A stretch of 64,000 nucleotides of DNA from Metamycoplasma alkalescens (GTDB taxonomy: Bacteria; Bacillota_I; Bacilli_A; Mycoplasmatales; Metamycoplasmataceae): contig NZ_LS991949.1 of the NCBI RefSeq assembly GCF_900476125.1, positions 744,001-808,000 on the forward strand, in the 5' to 3' direction. The notes beneath the pieces are model-generated. The model was given only the letters and a program-made list of their open reading frames with translations. It had not been told where the DNA came from and made no database searches. The position numbers and the translations under genes were made by a program. Within the stretch, counting starts at the first letter, position 1, and every line of letters begins with the position of its first letter. This document shows positions 10,570 to 23,766 of this stretch, one piece after another.

Positions 10570-11205
10570 ATTTTTTATAACTCCTAAGCGTGTTCTAATT
10601 GATATATAAATGTTACCACAATATTTTTAGGATTATTTTTATCTATAAATTTGATCGTTTTTCACAAAATTTTAAGCGGCTCAAAATTATTTTTAGTAAT
10701 CAAAATGTAGTAAAATTATTTAGTAAAAATTTAGTTAAATATTATAAATATAATATTTTTTGTATTTTTAATATTATAATTATTTGCTATAAAAATAAGA
10801 TGTAAAAAATCCTAGGAAAAAATAATTTATTTTTAATGCTCTTAGGAAGGATATAACATATTAAAAATATATTTATGATTTATCTTTTAGTTTTCTTTAC
10901 ATTTCTTATTACTTGGAAACATTTTTTTAAACTAAATAATAAAAAATAAATATATAAATTTTTGTAAGATATCTGTCGTTAATGACACTTTGATCAATTT
11001 ATTAGAATTTTTTAGTGAATCTAAAAAATTAATAATTTGATATCATTTTAAAATTTATTTGAAGTAAAAAATTTTATTTTTTTTAAATTAAACAATAATT
11101 AAAATACAAAATTTTTATCTAGCTTAAGCAATTAATTTTAATGAATAATGATATTTAACCTACATCAAAAAAAGATGTAAAAAAAATCAATTAGGAGGTT
11201 TTATT
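10570..11205. other. Intergenic array leader 1 with decayed small-gene copy
   Basis: No intact gene. Positions about 10783-10960 align by eye with the small membrane-protein gene at 16886-17140 (shared order: ATATAATTATTT-like box, AAATAAGATG, CCTAGGA/CCTGAGA, CTTAGGAA, ATATATT.ATGATTTAT), but the start codon is lost and TAA/TAG stops interrupt it. Positions 11125-11205 are the conserved leader of the giant lipoprotein. Confidence 0.55.
11120..11205 (+). promoter_or_regulatory. Conserved leader of giant lipoprotein 1
   Basis: This segment is shared with 17281-17362 and 23682-23766: CTTAAGCAATTAA, a short upstream reading frame beginning ATGAATAATGAT, a small hairpin (here CATC...GATG), then TTAGGAGGTTTT as RBS. 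The hairpin stem persists while loop sequences differ between copies. It is probably the 5' untranslated region. Confidence 0.5.
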
Positions 11206-14200
11206 ATGAAACCAAATAAGAAAATCAAAAAAATAAGCAATTTGCCGATGCTAATTCCGTTAGGACTTACAATTCCGCTTTTTTCAGCGGCTTGTGATGA
11301 TAAATCAAATAATAAAAATAATAATGATCAAAATCAAAAAAATAATCAAAGCCAAAAGCCAATAAATGGTCAAGTTAATTATTTAGCAATTGGTGATGAT
11401 TATGCAATTGGGCATAACAACACAGAAAATTCAAAAAATAATAACTGATTTAATAAAGAAAAAAATGAAGTTTATGGAGTTTCATATGCTTCATATTTAG
11501 CGAATGCGATTTTATTAGTTAATGATCAAAAAACAAACTTAGCAGCATATGAAAATTATGGAATTGCAAACTCAAAAATAGAAGATTGATTGTTTTTATT
11601 AAATAATGCGAAATATAGCAATCAAAAACAATCATTTGAACAAATACAGCAACTAAATAAAGATTTATCTTTAATCAATACTGATCTTACATCAGAAAAA
11701 TTAGTTCAAGCAATTCAAAAAGCAAATTTATTAACAATTTCAATTGGATTTAATGATATTTTTAAAAAACATGAAATCCTAGGATTAATTTTTAATCAAG
11801 ATGAAAAAATTCAAGAAAGAATTGAAGATTTTAAAAATAAAATTAATCAAAGAATTGATAACTTAAAAACTTATTATGCAAATCTGATTGATGAAATTAA
11901 ACAAATCAACCAGGAAATTAATATTAGTTTAACTGGATTTTTATCACCACTTTTACATACAATTAATCTTCAAGGCAATAATGAATTAAATGAGGTTTTA
12001 AAAGTTGCAACAAAAAAATTAAATGACACAATTATTTCTGTTGCAGAGCAAAAAAATCTTAATTTTTATTCATTTGAAAATAAAGATTACATTTGACAAA
12101 ATAATAGCAATTTTACAACTGATTTTTTAAGTATTTATCCAAACAAAAATGCCTATAAAAAACTAGGACAAGACATTTTTGCAAAAATGTCAATGACAAA
12201 TGATGATTACAATAAATTGTTTAATAATCAAGAAAAATCAAATCATGTCAATGCTCTTGAATTTGAAAAACAAGCAACCACAGTCAAATCATTAATTTTT
12301 GGTATTAATGATTCAAAAACTGATTCATATAACAAAGAATATCCATTTGAAAAAAATCAAATTAATAAAGAAATCATCACATCTGAAAAACAAAATAGTT
12401 TGAATGAAGCATTATTAAAAGAATTAAAACTAAATTTAAATAATTCTAAAAATGACGAAATTAAAAACATTATTTCAAATCTCTTATCAATCTTAGGAAT
12501 TACTAAAAAAGAAGTTTACCAAACCTTCTTAGATTTATGTGATTCTTTAATACAAAAGAATGAGATTGATTTATTAAAAACGTTTTTTAATAAAATTCTA
12601 GATTCAAAAATGACAAAAGATACACTAAATAAAGCTAACATTGCAATTCTAGAATTACTAGCCAAACAATCAGATACAAATACTTCATTTGCAAACATCA
12701 AAAAATTAATCAATGACCAATGACTAAAAAATAATAATTTTTATTTCTTAATCAAAGAAATTTTAGATAAAAAATATTTAGAAAATAAAGAAAATAAAGA
12801 ATTCTTAGCAAATAATTTAGCAAACTTTATTAAGGCAATGTTTAAAGATGAAATATTGAATAAAATATTCCCTAGTTCATTAAAAAAACTTATTTTACAA
12901 AAAGTTTCAATTGAAAAACAACTTGATGCTGTAATGCAAAAAATTTCAATTAATCTTTTAGATCAAAAAAATCAAGAAAAATATTTCAAATTTGATAAAT
13001 TTGAAGATTTTATTAAGGAAGTTTTAATTGATACAAAAGAAGAAATAATTGTTTTATTTGCAGAATCTATTAAACAAATTAAAAACAATAAAAATACTTT
13101 TGATAATACAATCAATGAAATTGGAAATGAATTAAAAAATGTATATCAAATTAAAAATGAACGAATTGATGCAATTAAATATTTCCTTTCGAATTTCATT
13201 GAAAACTTAGATTTTAATCAAAATAATAAAAATCAATTAAGTTATCAATTATTAGATCAATTTGCTAAAACAATTCTAACTAACCTCGACAAGAATGTAA
13301 AAATTAATCGAAAATTCTTTGAATCTTTAGCCCTAGATAATAAAAATGCAATAAATAAAAATAATAAATTATTCTTTGAATTAATTAGCCATATCCCAAA
13401 TAAAACCGGGTTAGAAAAAGACAAATACAACAATGGAATGATTTATTTAGCTGCTTCTTTAGTAAAAATTGATAAATTCCTAGATCCAAAAGAAATTAGT
13501 GACCTAAATAAAAATAAAGATTCATTATTTGCATTTATAAAAAACTTATCTGAAGCAGAAGGAAAAGGATCATTAAATAAAGAAGGTAAAAGAAATCTTG
13601 AAGGTTTCATTTCTTTAGCAATTGATGATGGATTAGATAATGGTCTAATCAAATCTTTACTTGATAAATTTGGAAACTATGTTATTGTCTCACCATTAAC
13701 AAATTACATCAAAAACAATAATTTAGAGGATGAAATATTAAAATTAAATCCTGAAAAAAATGTTAAAGAGGTAATAACAAACTGATTTAAAGGCATTTAT
13801 GATTCAATTACAAATAAGGATGTTGTTGAAAAAATCAAAAAATTATCTTATGACATAATTTTTGATAATGGAAAAAAATATAATAAAGAAAATCCTGAAA
13901 AATTTATTGTTTCAATCTTAAAAAACATTGATAAAAATGGACTAACTGAAATTATTAATGAGCTTTTTAAACAACTAACAACAAATGAGAAAAACTTCTC
14001 ATTAATAACAGATATTTTTGTAATAACATTAGATTCTAAATTAAAAATAAAACTAGACGTAAATGAAAAAAATGAAATTGCAAAAGATATTAATAATCTA
14101 ATAAAAAATATTCCTGATTCTGAATTACTAAAAACAATAAAAAATGAAATTATTGAAATTATTAAATCAATTGAAAAAGAAAAAGTTAATAACTTTAGTG

Positions 14201-16725
14201 ATCTACAAAAAGAATTAACTAATAAATTTTCAGCTTCAATTGGAAAAATTATTAATCAAAAAAATATTGGCCAACTATTCGATCTTTTATTAATTGAAAA
14301 TAATAAAAACAAAGAAAATAATCAACCAAAAATTAATATTATTCTTAAATGAACAAAATTAATTTTATCTAAAATCAATAATTCAAATAAAGATCATATA
14401 AAAGAATTAATAAGCGAATTTTTATCTAATTCAACAATAAAAAGTTTTCTTGAAAAACAAATAAATAGAATTGAAGAAATAATATTAAAAGAAGACTCAA
14501 ATGCTAAACAATTTGCAAAAAAAACAATTGAAAAAATTAACAAAATTATTTTTAATAATGATGAAAACAATTTTGTTGATTTATCTCTAGATTGAATATT
14601 AGGAATAAAAGAAGAAGAATTAAAAAATATAAATAATTGATCTGATTTCATTAGCAAAATTATTTCATCTAAGTCAAAAGAAATATCTTCTTCAATCAAA
14701 CCAATCATTAAAGAATTAACAAATGATAGAGCATATCTAAAAGATTTATTTAGTTTTTCAATAAAAGCAGTTGGAAAAAAATACAAATTTAGTTATGAAG
14801 GAACTGAAATTGAAAACATTGCAAACTTCTTAGCAAGATCAATATCAAATTTGAATGATGATGGAACCTTATCAAATACAATTTCTGCCTTCTTAAAAAA
14901 CTTAATTGAGAATATTTCAAGTAAAGAAATAAAAATCGAAGAAATCAAGGAAAATATTATTTCATCATTAAAACAAATTGATTATGAAAAACTTTTTACT
15001 GAAGATTTCTTTAAAAAAGCAGCATTAGCAGTTTTTGATAAAAGCGTTAAAAAAGATGAATTTGAAAAAGAATTACAATCTCTATACAACTTTCTTTCAG
15101 AAAATCTACCAAAACTAAAAAATAGTGCAGTAAGACGAAAAAGAAATACTTCTGAAAACAAAGAAAATAATAATTTTTTAAGAAAACTTGAATCAATAAT
15201 TATTAACGCTCTTAAAGGATTGAATAGTTCGCTAAATAAAATAGATCATAAAGAAATAAGTGATTCAATAACAAACACTATTACAAAAATTATTAAAGAT
15301 CAAATTGGAAAAGTAATTAAAAATATTGATTCAGAAATAGTTTCAAACAATAAACTTGAAAAAATTGTAAACATTGTAATTGAAAATAAATATTTTAATG
15401 AATTAATAAGTGATATTATTACAGACTTTTTAGCAGGCAAAAAAATTGAATCTAATAATATTGGTAGCATTATTAGTAAAATTTTGGAAAATGTATCAAG
15501 TAAGTTAAATAATGATATTGTAAATATTGTAAAAAAATTTACATTAGATGAAAAACTAATTAATGAATTAGTAACAGATTTAATAGAATTTTTAAGTTTA
15601 GAAAAAACAAATGAAGAAGATAAAGAATTTTTAGGAAAATTAATAAAAGAAATAATTAATTACCTAGCTGAAACTAATTATTTCAAAACAAAAATTATTA
15701 AAAGAACAACAGATTTTCTTGTTTCTTATAGCAAGGAATTCGACATTACTAAGCCATTTCAATGAATTGTTGATTTTAGCGAGAAAATAAAATCTGGTTT
15801 TACTAATAGTGATCTAGATATTTTAGGAGAGTTGATAGGAGATTCAAAACCAATTAATAGTGAAAATTTAATTAAAATAATTAATTTAGTTTTTGAAAAA
15901 AGTAATTTTGAAAATTCTATCCTTTATAAAATGTTAAGAAATATTAATATGAATCCTGAAATATCAAAAAGAACAAATATGGATACATTAAATGCTCAAA
16001 CAAAAATAAGTAATATCTTTAACCGAAACGGTAATTCAAAACCTGATCAAACAGACCCAAATAACATAACACCAGGTCTTGACATTCTTAAATTGGCTGA
16101 CGATATCTTTAGAATGCTTCATAATGAATATAAGAAAGTTGAAGAACTAAACTTTAAAGAAAAAATTGAAACAAATGAATGAAAAGCAGTTTACCGTCTG
16201 AAAGTAGCAATTGATTTTATTATTTTTGAAATATTTGGACGGGAAACACTAACGGACAAACGTGAAGATGTAAAATGATGACAATTTAATAAACTTAGTT
16301 TGTACACTGGTACAAGAGCGATACTTTGAGAAGTTCAAGAAGGAACAAACATAAGAGCTATACCATTTTTATCAAGCAAATTTTCAGGAATGCAAGCATA
16401 CTTCAAAAAGCAAGATGACAGACGCCAATTTACAAATTATGCTATAAGCAATAAGGGAGGGTGAAAATATTTTGAAGAAGATAACTATGGTCCTGAATCA
16501 ATTACATATATAATAACAAGCTCTGGTTATAGTCATGAGGAAAAAGATAAACTTAAACCAATTAATTTTCAAGTAGATGAACAAAATAAAGAAAAAATAT
16601 CTAAAAAAGAATACGTTCTTTTAACCTTAAAAGAAGGTGGATATGCTAAATTTATGAAATTAAATAAGCGTAAATCAAAATCTACTTGGTCTGGGCTTGA
16701 TAAAATAGAATTTGACAAATGATAG
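11206..16725 (+). CDS. Giant SGNH-like lipoprotein, copy 1 (1839 aa)
   Basis: One uninterrupted frame when TGA is Trp. A lipoprotein signal peptide ends at Cys30 (FSAAC), so it is anchored outside the membrane. After an Asn/Gln-rich linker, residues about 57-320 look like an SGNH/GDSL hydrolase domain: block I AIGDDYAIGHN (62-72), block III SIGFND (N183, D184) and the late segment ending YPNKNAYKKLG. The catalytic Ser of GDSL is Asp65 and no His precedes the final P-N, so hydrolase activity is doubtful. The remaining about 1500 residues are Lys/Asn/Ile-rich helical sequence of unknown function, with a conserved C-terminal block rich in aromatic residues and Trp. Tandem homologue of 17363 and 23767. 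Strong RBS TTAGGAGG. Confidence 0.85.
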
Positions 16726-16729
16726 AGTG

Positions 16730-16770
16730 ACTAACCTAGAAATAAATCTAATTCTAGGTTGGTTTTTTTA
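16730..16770 (+). terminator. Terminator of giant lipoprotein 1
   Basis: An 11-bp stem (CTAACCTAGAA with TTCTAGGTTGG, one G-T type pair) closed by an ATAAATCTAA-like loop and followed by seven T starts five bases after the stop codon. Confidence 0.85.
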
Positions 16771-16870
16771 TTATAAAAAATGTTTATTAAAATATTTTTT
16801 TAATTTCTTTCAGGATGCAAGCATAAAATTGCTTGAAATATTATTACAATAATATTCTTTCAATTTAATA

Positions 16871-16876
16871 TATAAT
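16871..16876 (+). promoter_or_regulatory. -10 box for the small membrane-protein gene
   Basis: TATAAT ends nine bases before the ATG at 16886, so transcription probably starts at or next to the start codon and the message would be leaderless. The box is retained (ATATAATTA) in the two decayed copies. Confidence 0.45.
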
Positions 16877-16885
16877 TAGTTTCCT

Positions 16886-17140
16886 ATGAAAAATAAGATG
16901 AAAAATACCTGAGAAAATAATCATGCTTTGAAATTCTTAGGAAAAATCTTAACAATAAGACATATATTGATAATTTATATGTTGGTATTGTTTACGTTTA
17001 TTTTTTCTTTCTTATTTTATTGAAATTCTTTTTACAAATCAAATAATAATAAAAATAACAATCTTAACCTTTTTGCAAAACAAGCTATTATTAGCAATGT
17101 TTTTGCATATTTTTTAGCTCCTTTGGTCAGTTTTAAATAA
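16886..17140 (+). CDS. Small membrane protein of the lipoprotein array (84 aa)
   Basis: A previously easy-to-miss frame of 84 residues: ATG, two TGA-Trp codons (16911 and 17022 region), stop TAA at 17138. A basic N-terminus (KNKMKNTWENNHALKF) is followed by one strongly hydrophobic helix (about residues 24-48), an Asn-rich polar stretch, and a second weaker hydrophobic end (residues about 67-82). I do not recognise a family. It sits between giant lipoproteins 1 and 2; decayed relatives occupy the same place before copy 1 (about 10783) and after copy 2 (about 23068). No Shine-Dalgarno is visible, and a TATAAT box lies directly upstream. Whether it is expressed is unproven. Confidence 0.5.
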
Positions 17141-17280
17141 TTCCTTAATTTAATATCTTATTAACAAGAATTTTATAAACGTCTTAACACATAAAAAAGA
17201 ATGAAATTTTTAATTTTTTTAATTATTTAAAATTGATACATTTCAATTTTTTATTAAATGATTACGATTATATCTTTTGT

Positions 17281-17362
17281 GACTTAAGCAATTAAATTTA
17301 TGAATAATGATATTCAAAAATGCATCATCAATGATGTAAAAAACAAATTAGGAGGTTTTATT
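17281..17362 (+). promoter_or_regulatory. Conserved leader of giant lipoprotein 2
   Basis: Same order as leader 1: CTTAAGCAATTAA, ATGAATAATGAT, hairpin CATCATCAATGATG, TTAGGAGGTTTT. Here the upstream ATG at 17300 is in frame with the lipoprotein, but the RBS position and the signal peptide point to 17363 as the true start. Confidence 0.5.
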
Positions 17363-20300
17363 ATGAAACCAAATAAGAAAATCAAAAAAATAAGCAATTT
17401 GCCTATGCTAATTCCTTTAAGTCTTGTGATTCCGCTTTTTTCAGCAGCATGTAATAATAAAGCAAGCAATAAAAATATTGAAGATCAAATAAACAAGAAT
17501 GATCACATCCAAAAATCAATCAGTGGTGAAATTAAATATTTAGCAATTGGAGATGATTATGCAATTGGGCATAATAACACTGAAAATGCAAAAAATGAAA
17601 ATTTATTTGACAAGGAAAAAAATGAAGTTTATGGGATTTCATATGCTTCATATTTAGCAAATGCAATTTTGTTACTAAATGATGGTCAAACAACTTTAAA
17701 TAAATATAATAATCTTGGAATTGCAAATTCAAAAATAACAGATTGATTATTTTTACTAAATAAAAATAAATATCAAAATCAAAAAGAAGCATTTGAACAA
17801 ACACAACAACTAAATAAAGATTTAGGTCTAATCAATAATGACCTTAAATCAGAAAAATTAATTAATGCAATTGAGGAAACAAATTTATTAACAATCTCAA
17901 TCGGATTTAATGATATTTTTAAAAAACATGAAATTTTAGGTTTGATTTTTAATCAAAATCAAAACACCAAAGAAAGAATTGAAAGTTTTAAAAATAAAAT
18001 TAATCAACGAATTGAAAATTTAAAAAATAACTATTTTGCTTTAATTGATGAAATTAAACAAATCAATCCAGAAATTAATATTAGTTTAACTGGATTTTTA
18101 TCACCACTCTTACACACAATTAATCTTCAAAGTAATGAAGGATTAAATGAAGTTTTTAAAAATACAACTAAGCAACTAAATGAAGCAATTCAATCAGTTG
18201 CAACGAAAAAAAATCTTAATTTTTATTCATTCTCTAATGAAGAATATCTTCTAAATAACAAAAATGATTTTACAACAGATTTTATAAGCATTTTGCCAAA
18301 TAAAAATGCTTATAAAAAATTAGGTCAAGATATTTTTGCCAAAATGTCAATAAATAATTCTGAATATAATAAATTATTTGATAATCAAGAAAATTCAAAA
18401 CATTTAAATACACTTGAATTTGAAAAAAAATCAACAACAATCAAATCATTAATTTTTGGTATTAATAACACAAAAACTGATTCATATAACAAAGAATATC
18501 CGTTTGAAAAAAATCAAATCAATAAAAAAATTATTGCGTCTGAAAAACAAAATAATTCAGTTGAAGAATTATTAAAAGAATTGAAATTGAATTTAAATGT
18601 AACTTCAGATAAAGAAATTAAAGACATTGTTTTAAATCTTTTAGGAATTTTGGGTGTTAACAAAAGTGATGTTTATCAAACTTTTTCAAATTTATGTGAC
18701 TCCTTATTAGAAAAAAATCAAATTAATTTATTAAAAGCATTTTTTAATCAAATTTTAGAGTCAGATAATACAAAAGATACACTTAAAAAAGTTAATATTG
18801 CAATTTTAGAATTATTAGCAAAGCAAGCACATACAAATACTTCATTTGAAAATATTAAAAATTTGATTCATCATCAATGATCACAAAATAATAATTTTTA
18901 TTTCTTGATAAAAGATCTTTTAGATAAAAAATATTTAGAAAAAGAAGAAAATAAAAAATTTTTAGAAACTAATTTACCAAGTTTTATTAAGGCAATGTTT
19001 AAAGATGAAATATTGAATAAAATATTTCCTAATCAATTAAAAAATCTTCTTTTAAATAAGGTTTCAATTGAAAAAGAATTTGATGTGATTACTAAAAAAA
19101 TTTCAGTTATTCTTTTAAATGAAAATAAGCAAAAAGAATATTTTAAAAATTCTAATTTTGATAATTTCGTTAAAAATCTTTTCATTGACACAAAAGAAGA
19201 AATTATTGATTTATTTGCAGAAGCAATTAAACAAATTAAAAAAGATAAAAAAATTTTTACAAAAACAGTTAAAGAAATTACTGAAGAGCTAAAAAATGTT
19301 TATCAAATTAAAAATAAGGAACACATTGATGCAATTGAATATTTATTTCAGCATCTCATTGAAAGTTTAGATTTTAATAAAGATAAAAAAGACGATTTAA
19401 GTTATCAATTACTAGATTTATTAGCAAAAACAATCTTAAATAATTTAGATAACAATCAACAAATTAATAAGAAATTCTTTGAATCTTTAGCATTGGATAA
19501 TAAAGATGGGATTAATAAAAACAATCACGTATTTTTTAAATTAGTTAGTTATACACCAAACCATATAAAAAACCTGGATCAGGAAAAATACAACAAAGGC
19601 ATGGTTTATTTAGGAGCTTCTTTAGTAAAAATTGATAAATTCCTCGATCCAAAAGAAATAAATAACTTAAATAAAAATAAAGATTCATTATTTACTTTTA
19701 TAAAAAACTTATCAGAGGCAGAAACAAATGAATTGCTAAATGACCAGGGTAAAAAAAATATTCAAGACTTTATTTCTTTAATAATTGATGATGGATTAAA
19801 TAATGGTTTAATTAAATCAATGCTTAATAAATTAGGTAATTATTTAGTAGTTTCTCCTTTGATTAATTACATAAAAAGTAATAATTTGGAAACAAAAATA
19901 CTTGAATTAAATTCTGAATTCAATAGTATTGAACAACTAATAAGCACCTGATTTAAAAGTATTTATGAAACAATTACAAATGAAAATGTTGTCAATAAGA
20001 TAAAAAAACTATTTTATAACTTAATTTTTGACAAAGAAAATAAATATAACAAAGAAAGTCCGGAAAAATTCATTCTTTCAATATTAGAAAATATTGATCA
20101 AAATGGATTGGCTGATGTTGTGAAAGAACTTTTTAATCAATTAGCAAAAAATGATAAAAACTTTACACTATTGGCTGATATTTTTGTAATAACAATAAAT
20201 TCAAAATTAAAAATTAAATTGGATGAGAATGATAAAAAAGAAATTTCAAAAGATCTTAAAAAGGTAATAGAAAATGTTCCTAATTCTCAATTACTAAAAA

Positions 20301-22897
20301 ATTTTCAAGATGAAATTATTAAATTAATTAAATCAATTGACAAGAAAAAAATTAATAATTTCAATGATCTTTCAAAAGAATTAAATGCTAAATTATCAAA
20401 TTCATTTTCGGAGATTATTAATCAAAAAAATCTTGGTCAACTTTTTGAACTTCTTTTAGTTGATAATAAAAATAGTAAAGAAAATAATTCCCAAAAAATC
20501 AATATTATTTTTAAATGAACTAAACAAATTTTAGAAAAAATTGAAAAATCAAATAAAAAAGATATAAAAGAATTACTAAACAAACTTTTATTCAATTCAC
20601 CAATTAAAAACTTTATTGAAAAACAATTATATTCAATTCAAAATTTAATTTTGAAAGAAGATTCAAGTGCAACTGAATTTGCAAAGAAAACAGTTGAAAA
20701 AATTAAGAAAATTATCTTTGATAAAAATAATGATAATGTTATAAATTCAATTTTAGATTGAATTTTGGAAATTAAACAAACTGAATTAAAAGAAATTGAT
20801 AATTGAAATGGTTTATTTAAAAAAATTCTTGCTTCAAACTCAGAAAAAATATCTTCTTTGATTAAGCCAATTATTAGTGAACTAATAGATAACAAAGATT
20901 ATTTAAAGCAATTAATTGCCTTTTCATTGAAAACTATTGGTAAAAAATATCAATTTGATTCAACAGATAATGAAATTGAAAATATTGCGAATTTTGTTGC
21001 AAGAACAATGTACAATCTAAACAAAAATTCTGATTTAATAAGTTCAATTTCTAACTTCCTAAAACAATTAATTGATAATATTTCAAAAAATGAAATAAAA
21101 ATTGAAGAAATTAAAAATAATATTTTTTCAGCATTAAAACAAGTTAAATATGAAGAAATATTTACTGAGGAATTTTTTAAAAAAGCATCCTTAGCAGCAT
21201 TTGATAAAAATGTCAATAAAGAAGAATTAAAAAATCAATTAAATTCAATATATAGCTATTTCTCAAGAAATATATCAAAATTAAAGACTAAAAGAAGAAA
21301 AAGAGATACTAACCAAGAAAATAAAGAATTAATAGAGCGATTTAAAAAGATATTTAAAAATTTAATAAAAGGTTTCAATGGTTCTCTAAACAAAAATGAG
21401 CATCAAGAAATAAAAGAATCAATCACTAATACAGTTACGCAAATTATTAATACCCAAATTGAAGATGCAATCAAAAACATTGATTCAAAAATAGTTGCAA
21501 ATGATAAGTTAAAGAAACTTATAAATTCAATAATTAAAAATAATTACTTTAAAGATTTAATAAATGAGATTATTAGTGAGTTTTTTGTTGGGGAAAAAAT
21601 AGTAGCAGACGATATTGGAAATATTATTCATACAATATTGGAAAAAGTCTCAAATAAATTAAATGAAAGCATTGTTAAAACTATTAAAAAATTCACATCT
21701 GACAAGAATTTAATGAATGAATTGGTAGAACATTTAATAAATCTTTTAAATTTAGAACACACAACTAGTGAAGATAAAAAATTCCTAAGTGAATTACTAG
21801 AAAAAATAATTAATCACTTAATTGAAACTGAATATTTTAAAACAAAAGTTGTGAAAAGAACAACAAATCACATCGTTGAACATAGTAAGGAATTTGACAT
21901 TTCTAATCCACTAGAATGATTATTTAAAGCCTTCAACAAAATTAAATCAGGTTTTGGAAATGGTGATTTAAACATATTAGGAGATTTAATAGGAGATGAA
22001 AAACCTATTAATGGGGAAAGCCTTGTAAAACTTATTAATCTTATTTTTGGAAAAAGTAATTTTGAAAATTCAATCTTATATAGAATGCTAAGAAATGTTA
22101 ATATGAATTCAATAAGTTCAGAAAGAACAAATATAAAAACATTGAATGATCAAACAAAAATAAGTAATATATTTAATCGTGGAAATAATTCAAATCAAGA
22201 TAGTTCAGATCCAGATAATATAACGCCAAGTATTGACGTTCTTAAATTGGCTGATAGTATTTTTAAAATGCTTTATGAACAATATAAGCAAGTTGAAAGT
22301 AAACCATTTAAGGATAAAATCCAAACTGAGCAATGAAAAGCTGTTTATCGTTTAAAAGTAGTTATTGATTTTATTCTTTTTGAAATGTTTGGTCGCGAAA
22401 CACTTGTTAAAGATCGTGATGCAGCAAAAGGAATAGAGTTTTCAACATTAAGTTTATACACTGGTGTTAGATCAATATTATGGGAAATTCAAGAGGGTAC
22501 TAATTTAAAAGCTATTCCATTTATATCAAGTAAATTTACTGGAATGCAAGCATATTTTAAAAAAGAAAGTGACCGTCGTCAATTTACTAATTATGCAATT
22601 AGTGAAAGTGGATGATTCATTAAAAAATGAACATATTTTGATGAAAAAAACTACGGACCCGAATCAATTACTTACATCATAACTAGTTCAGGTTATAATG
22701 AAAAAGAGAAAGACAAGTTAACACAAATTAATTTTCAAACTAATGAAAAAGATACCAAAAAAAGAATTTCTAAAAAAGAATACATTCTTCTAACGCTAAA
22801 AGAAGGTGGATATGGTAAATTTATGAAATTGAATAATAAAAAATCTATATCTACTTGATCTGGTTTAGATAAAATCAATGAAAATGAATATTCTTAA
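17363..22897 (+). CDS. Giant SGNH-like lipoprotein, copy 2 (1844 aa)
   Basis: Full-length tandem paralogue of 11206-16725, open throughout with TGA as Trp. Signal peptide ends at Cys30 (FSAAC). The SGNH-like domain keeps the same substitutions as copy 1: AIGDDYAIGHN in block I, SIGFND in block III, and ILPNKNAYKKLG with no His near the end. The long helical part and the C-terminal block (VYRLKVVIDFILFEMFGRETL, then a Trp-containing tail ending ENEYS) are collinear with copy 1. Divergence is spread along the whole length, so the duplication is not recent. A KRRKRD run lies at about 21289-21310, and copy 1 has RRKRN at the matching place. Function unknown; surface location inferred from the lipobox. 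Confidence 0.85.
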
Positions 22898-22910
22898 TAA
22901 AATAAATGTC

Positions 22911-22946
22911 AATCACAAGAAAGTTGATTTCTTGTGATTTTTTTTA
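22911..22946 (+). terminator. Terminator of giant lipoprotein 2
   Basis: AATCACAAGAAA pairs with TTTCTTGTGATT across a GTTGA-type loop and is followed by eight T. It lies 14 bases after the stop codon. Confidence 0.88.
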
Positions 22947-23059
22947 TTAATTTTTAATATAAAAAAAATCAATTTACTAATAGTAAACTTAAGATTTCTT
23001 TGAATCTAATATTATATTATTAATATAATATTTTTCAATTTCATATATAATTATTTGGA

Positions 23060-23300
23060 AAAAAAGTAAGATGGAAAAATTCTAAGAAAATAATTAACTT
23101 TTAAACTTCTTAGAAAAGATTCGAACAATATGATATATATTTATAATTTATATTCTAGTTTTGTTTAAATGTAATTATTTTTTTATTACTTTATTGAAAT
23201 ATTTTTTATAAACTAATAATATAAAAACTAAAAATATCAATTTTTAAAGTGCATTTTTTGAATGCCACTTGAATGTATATTTTCTAGTGCCTTTGGATAG
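23060..23300 (+). pseudogene. Decayed copy of the small membrane-protein gene
   Basis: The sequence aligns by eye with 16871-17110: ATATAATTA box, AAGTAAGATGGAAAAATTC, CTTAGAAAAGATTCGAACAATATGATATATATT, then TTTTATTACTTTATTGAAAT. The frame is closed by TAA after four codons (ATGGAAAAATTCTAA) and by further stops, so it is a remnant. Confidence 0.5.
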
Positions 23301-23339
23301 TCTAAAAATTAATAATTTAAGATTTTTAAATATATAAAA

Positions 23340-23681
23340 ATTAAGAAATAATAATATTTTTTACAAAAAAGGCTTAACATGGGCTATTTAAACTAGGAAT
23401 TTAATAAGAAGTAACAATTTATTTTAATAAATGAATGAAATTATTTTTTGTTTCTAATAAATAATCTAATTAATCTAAATTTACCTAAATTTAATTAGGT
23501 TTTTTTAAACACAACAATAAAGATCTGAAAAATTAATTCTATGAATTTTTAGAGAAAAATTTAAATGATTATAAAGTAATTTATTTGCAATAAAAACTTT
23601 TATTTTCATTATTAAAATTTCATATTTATTAAGAAAATTTTATTTCTGATTAGATACATAATTACTATTAAATTTTGTTAT
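23340..23681. other. Intergenic stretch before lipoprotein copy 3
   Basis: No supportable gene. A terminator-like hairpin ACCTAA/TTAGGT followed by seven T is at 23483-23507 on the plus strand with no intact gene before it, probably the end of something now decayed. Confidence 0.4.
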
Positions 23682-23766
23682 AGCTTAAGCAATTAAATTA
23701 TGAATAATGATTATTTAAAAATGCATCCTTAAAGATGTAAAAATAAATAAATTAGGAGGTTTTTTT
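23682..23766 (+). promoter_or_regulatory. Conserved leader of lipoprotein copy 3
   Basis: Third copy of the leader: AGCTTAAGCAATTAAATTATGAATAATGAT in two adjacent parts, the hairpin CATCCTTAAAGATG, and TTAGGAGGTTTTTTT before the ATG at 23767. Confidence 0.5.

Noticed and set aside
10599-10805. 68-residue plus-strand frame MIYKCYHNIF...
   Set aside because: Very AT-rich composition (Ile/Phe/Tyr/Asn only), no RBS, and it overlaps the promoter region of the TrkA-type gene and the decayed repeat.
17300-17362. Upstream ATG as the start of giant lipoprotein 2
   Set aside because: The TTAGGAGG site and the signal peptide fit 17363, the same as in the other copies; the upstream codons are the leader's small frame.
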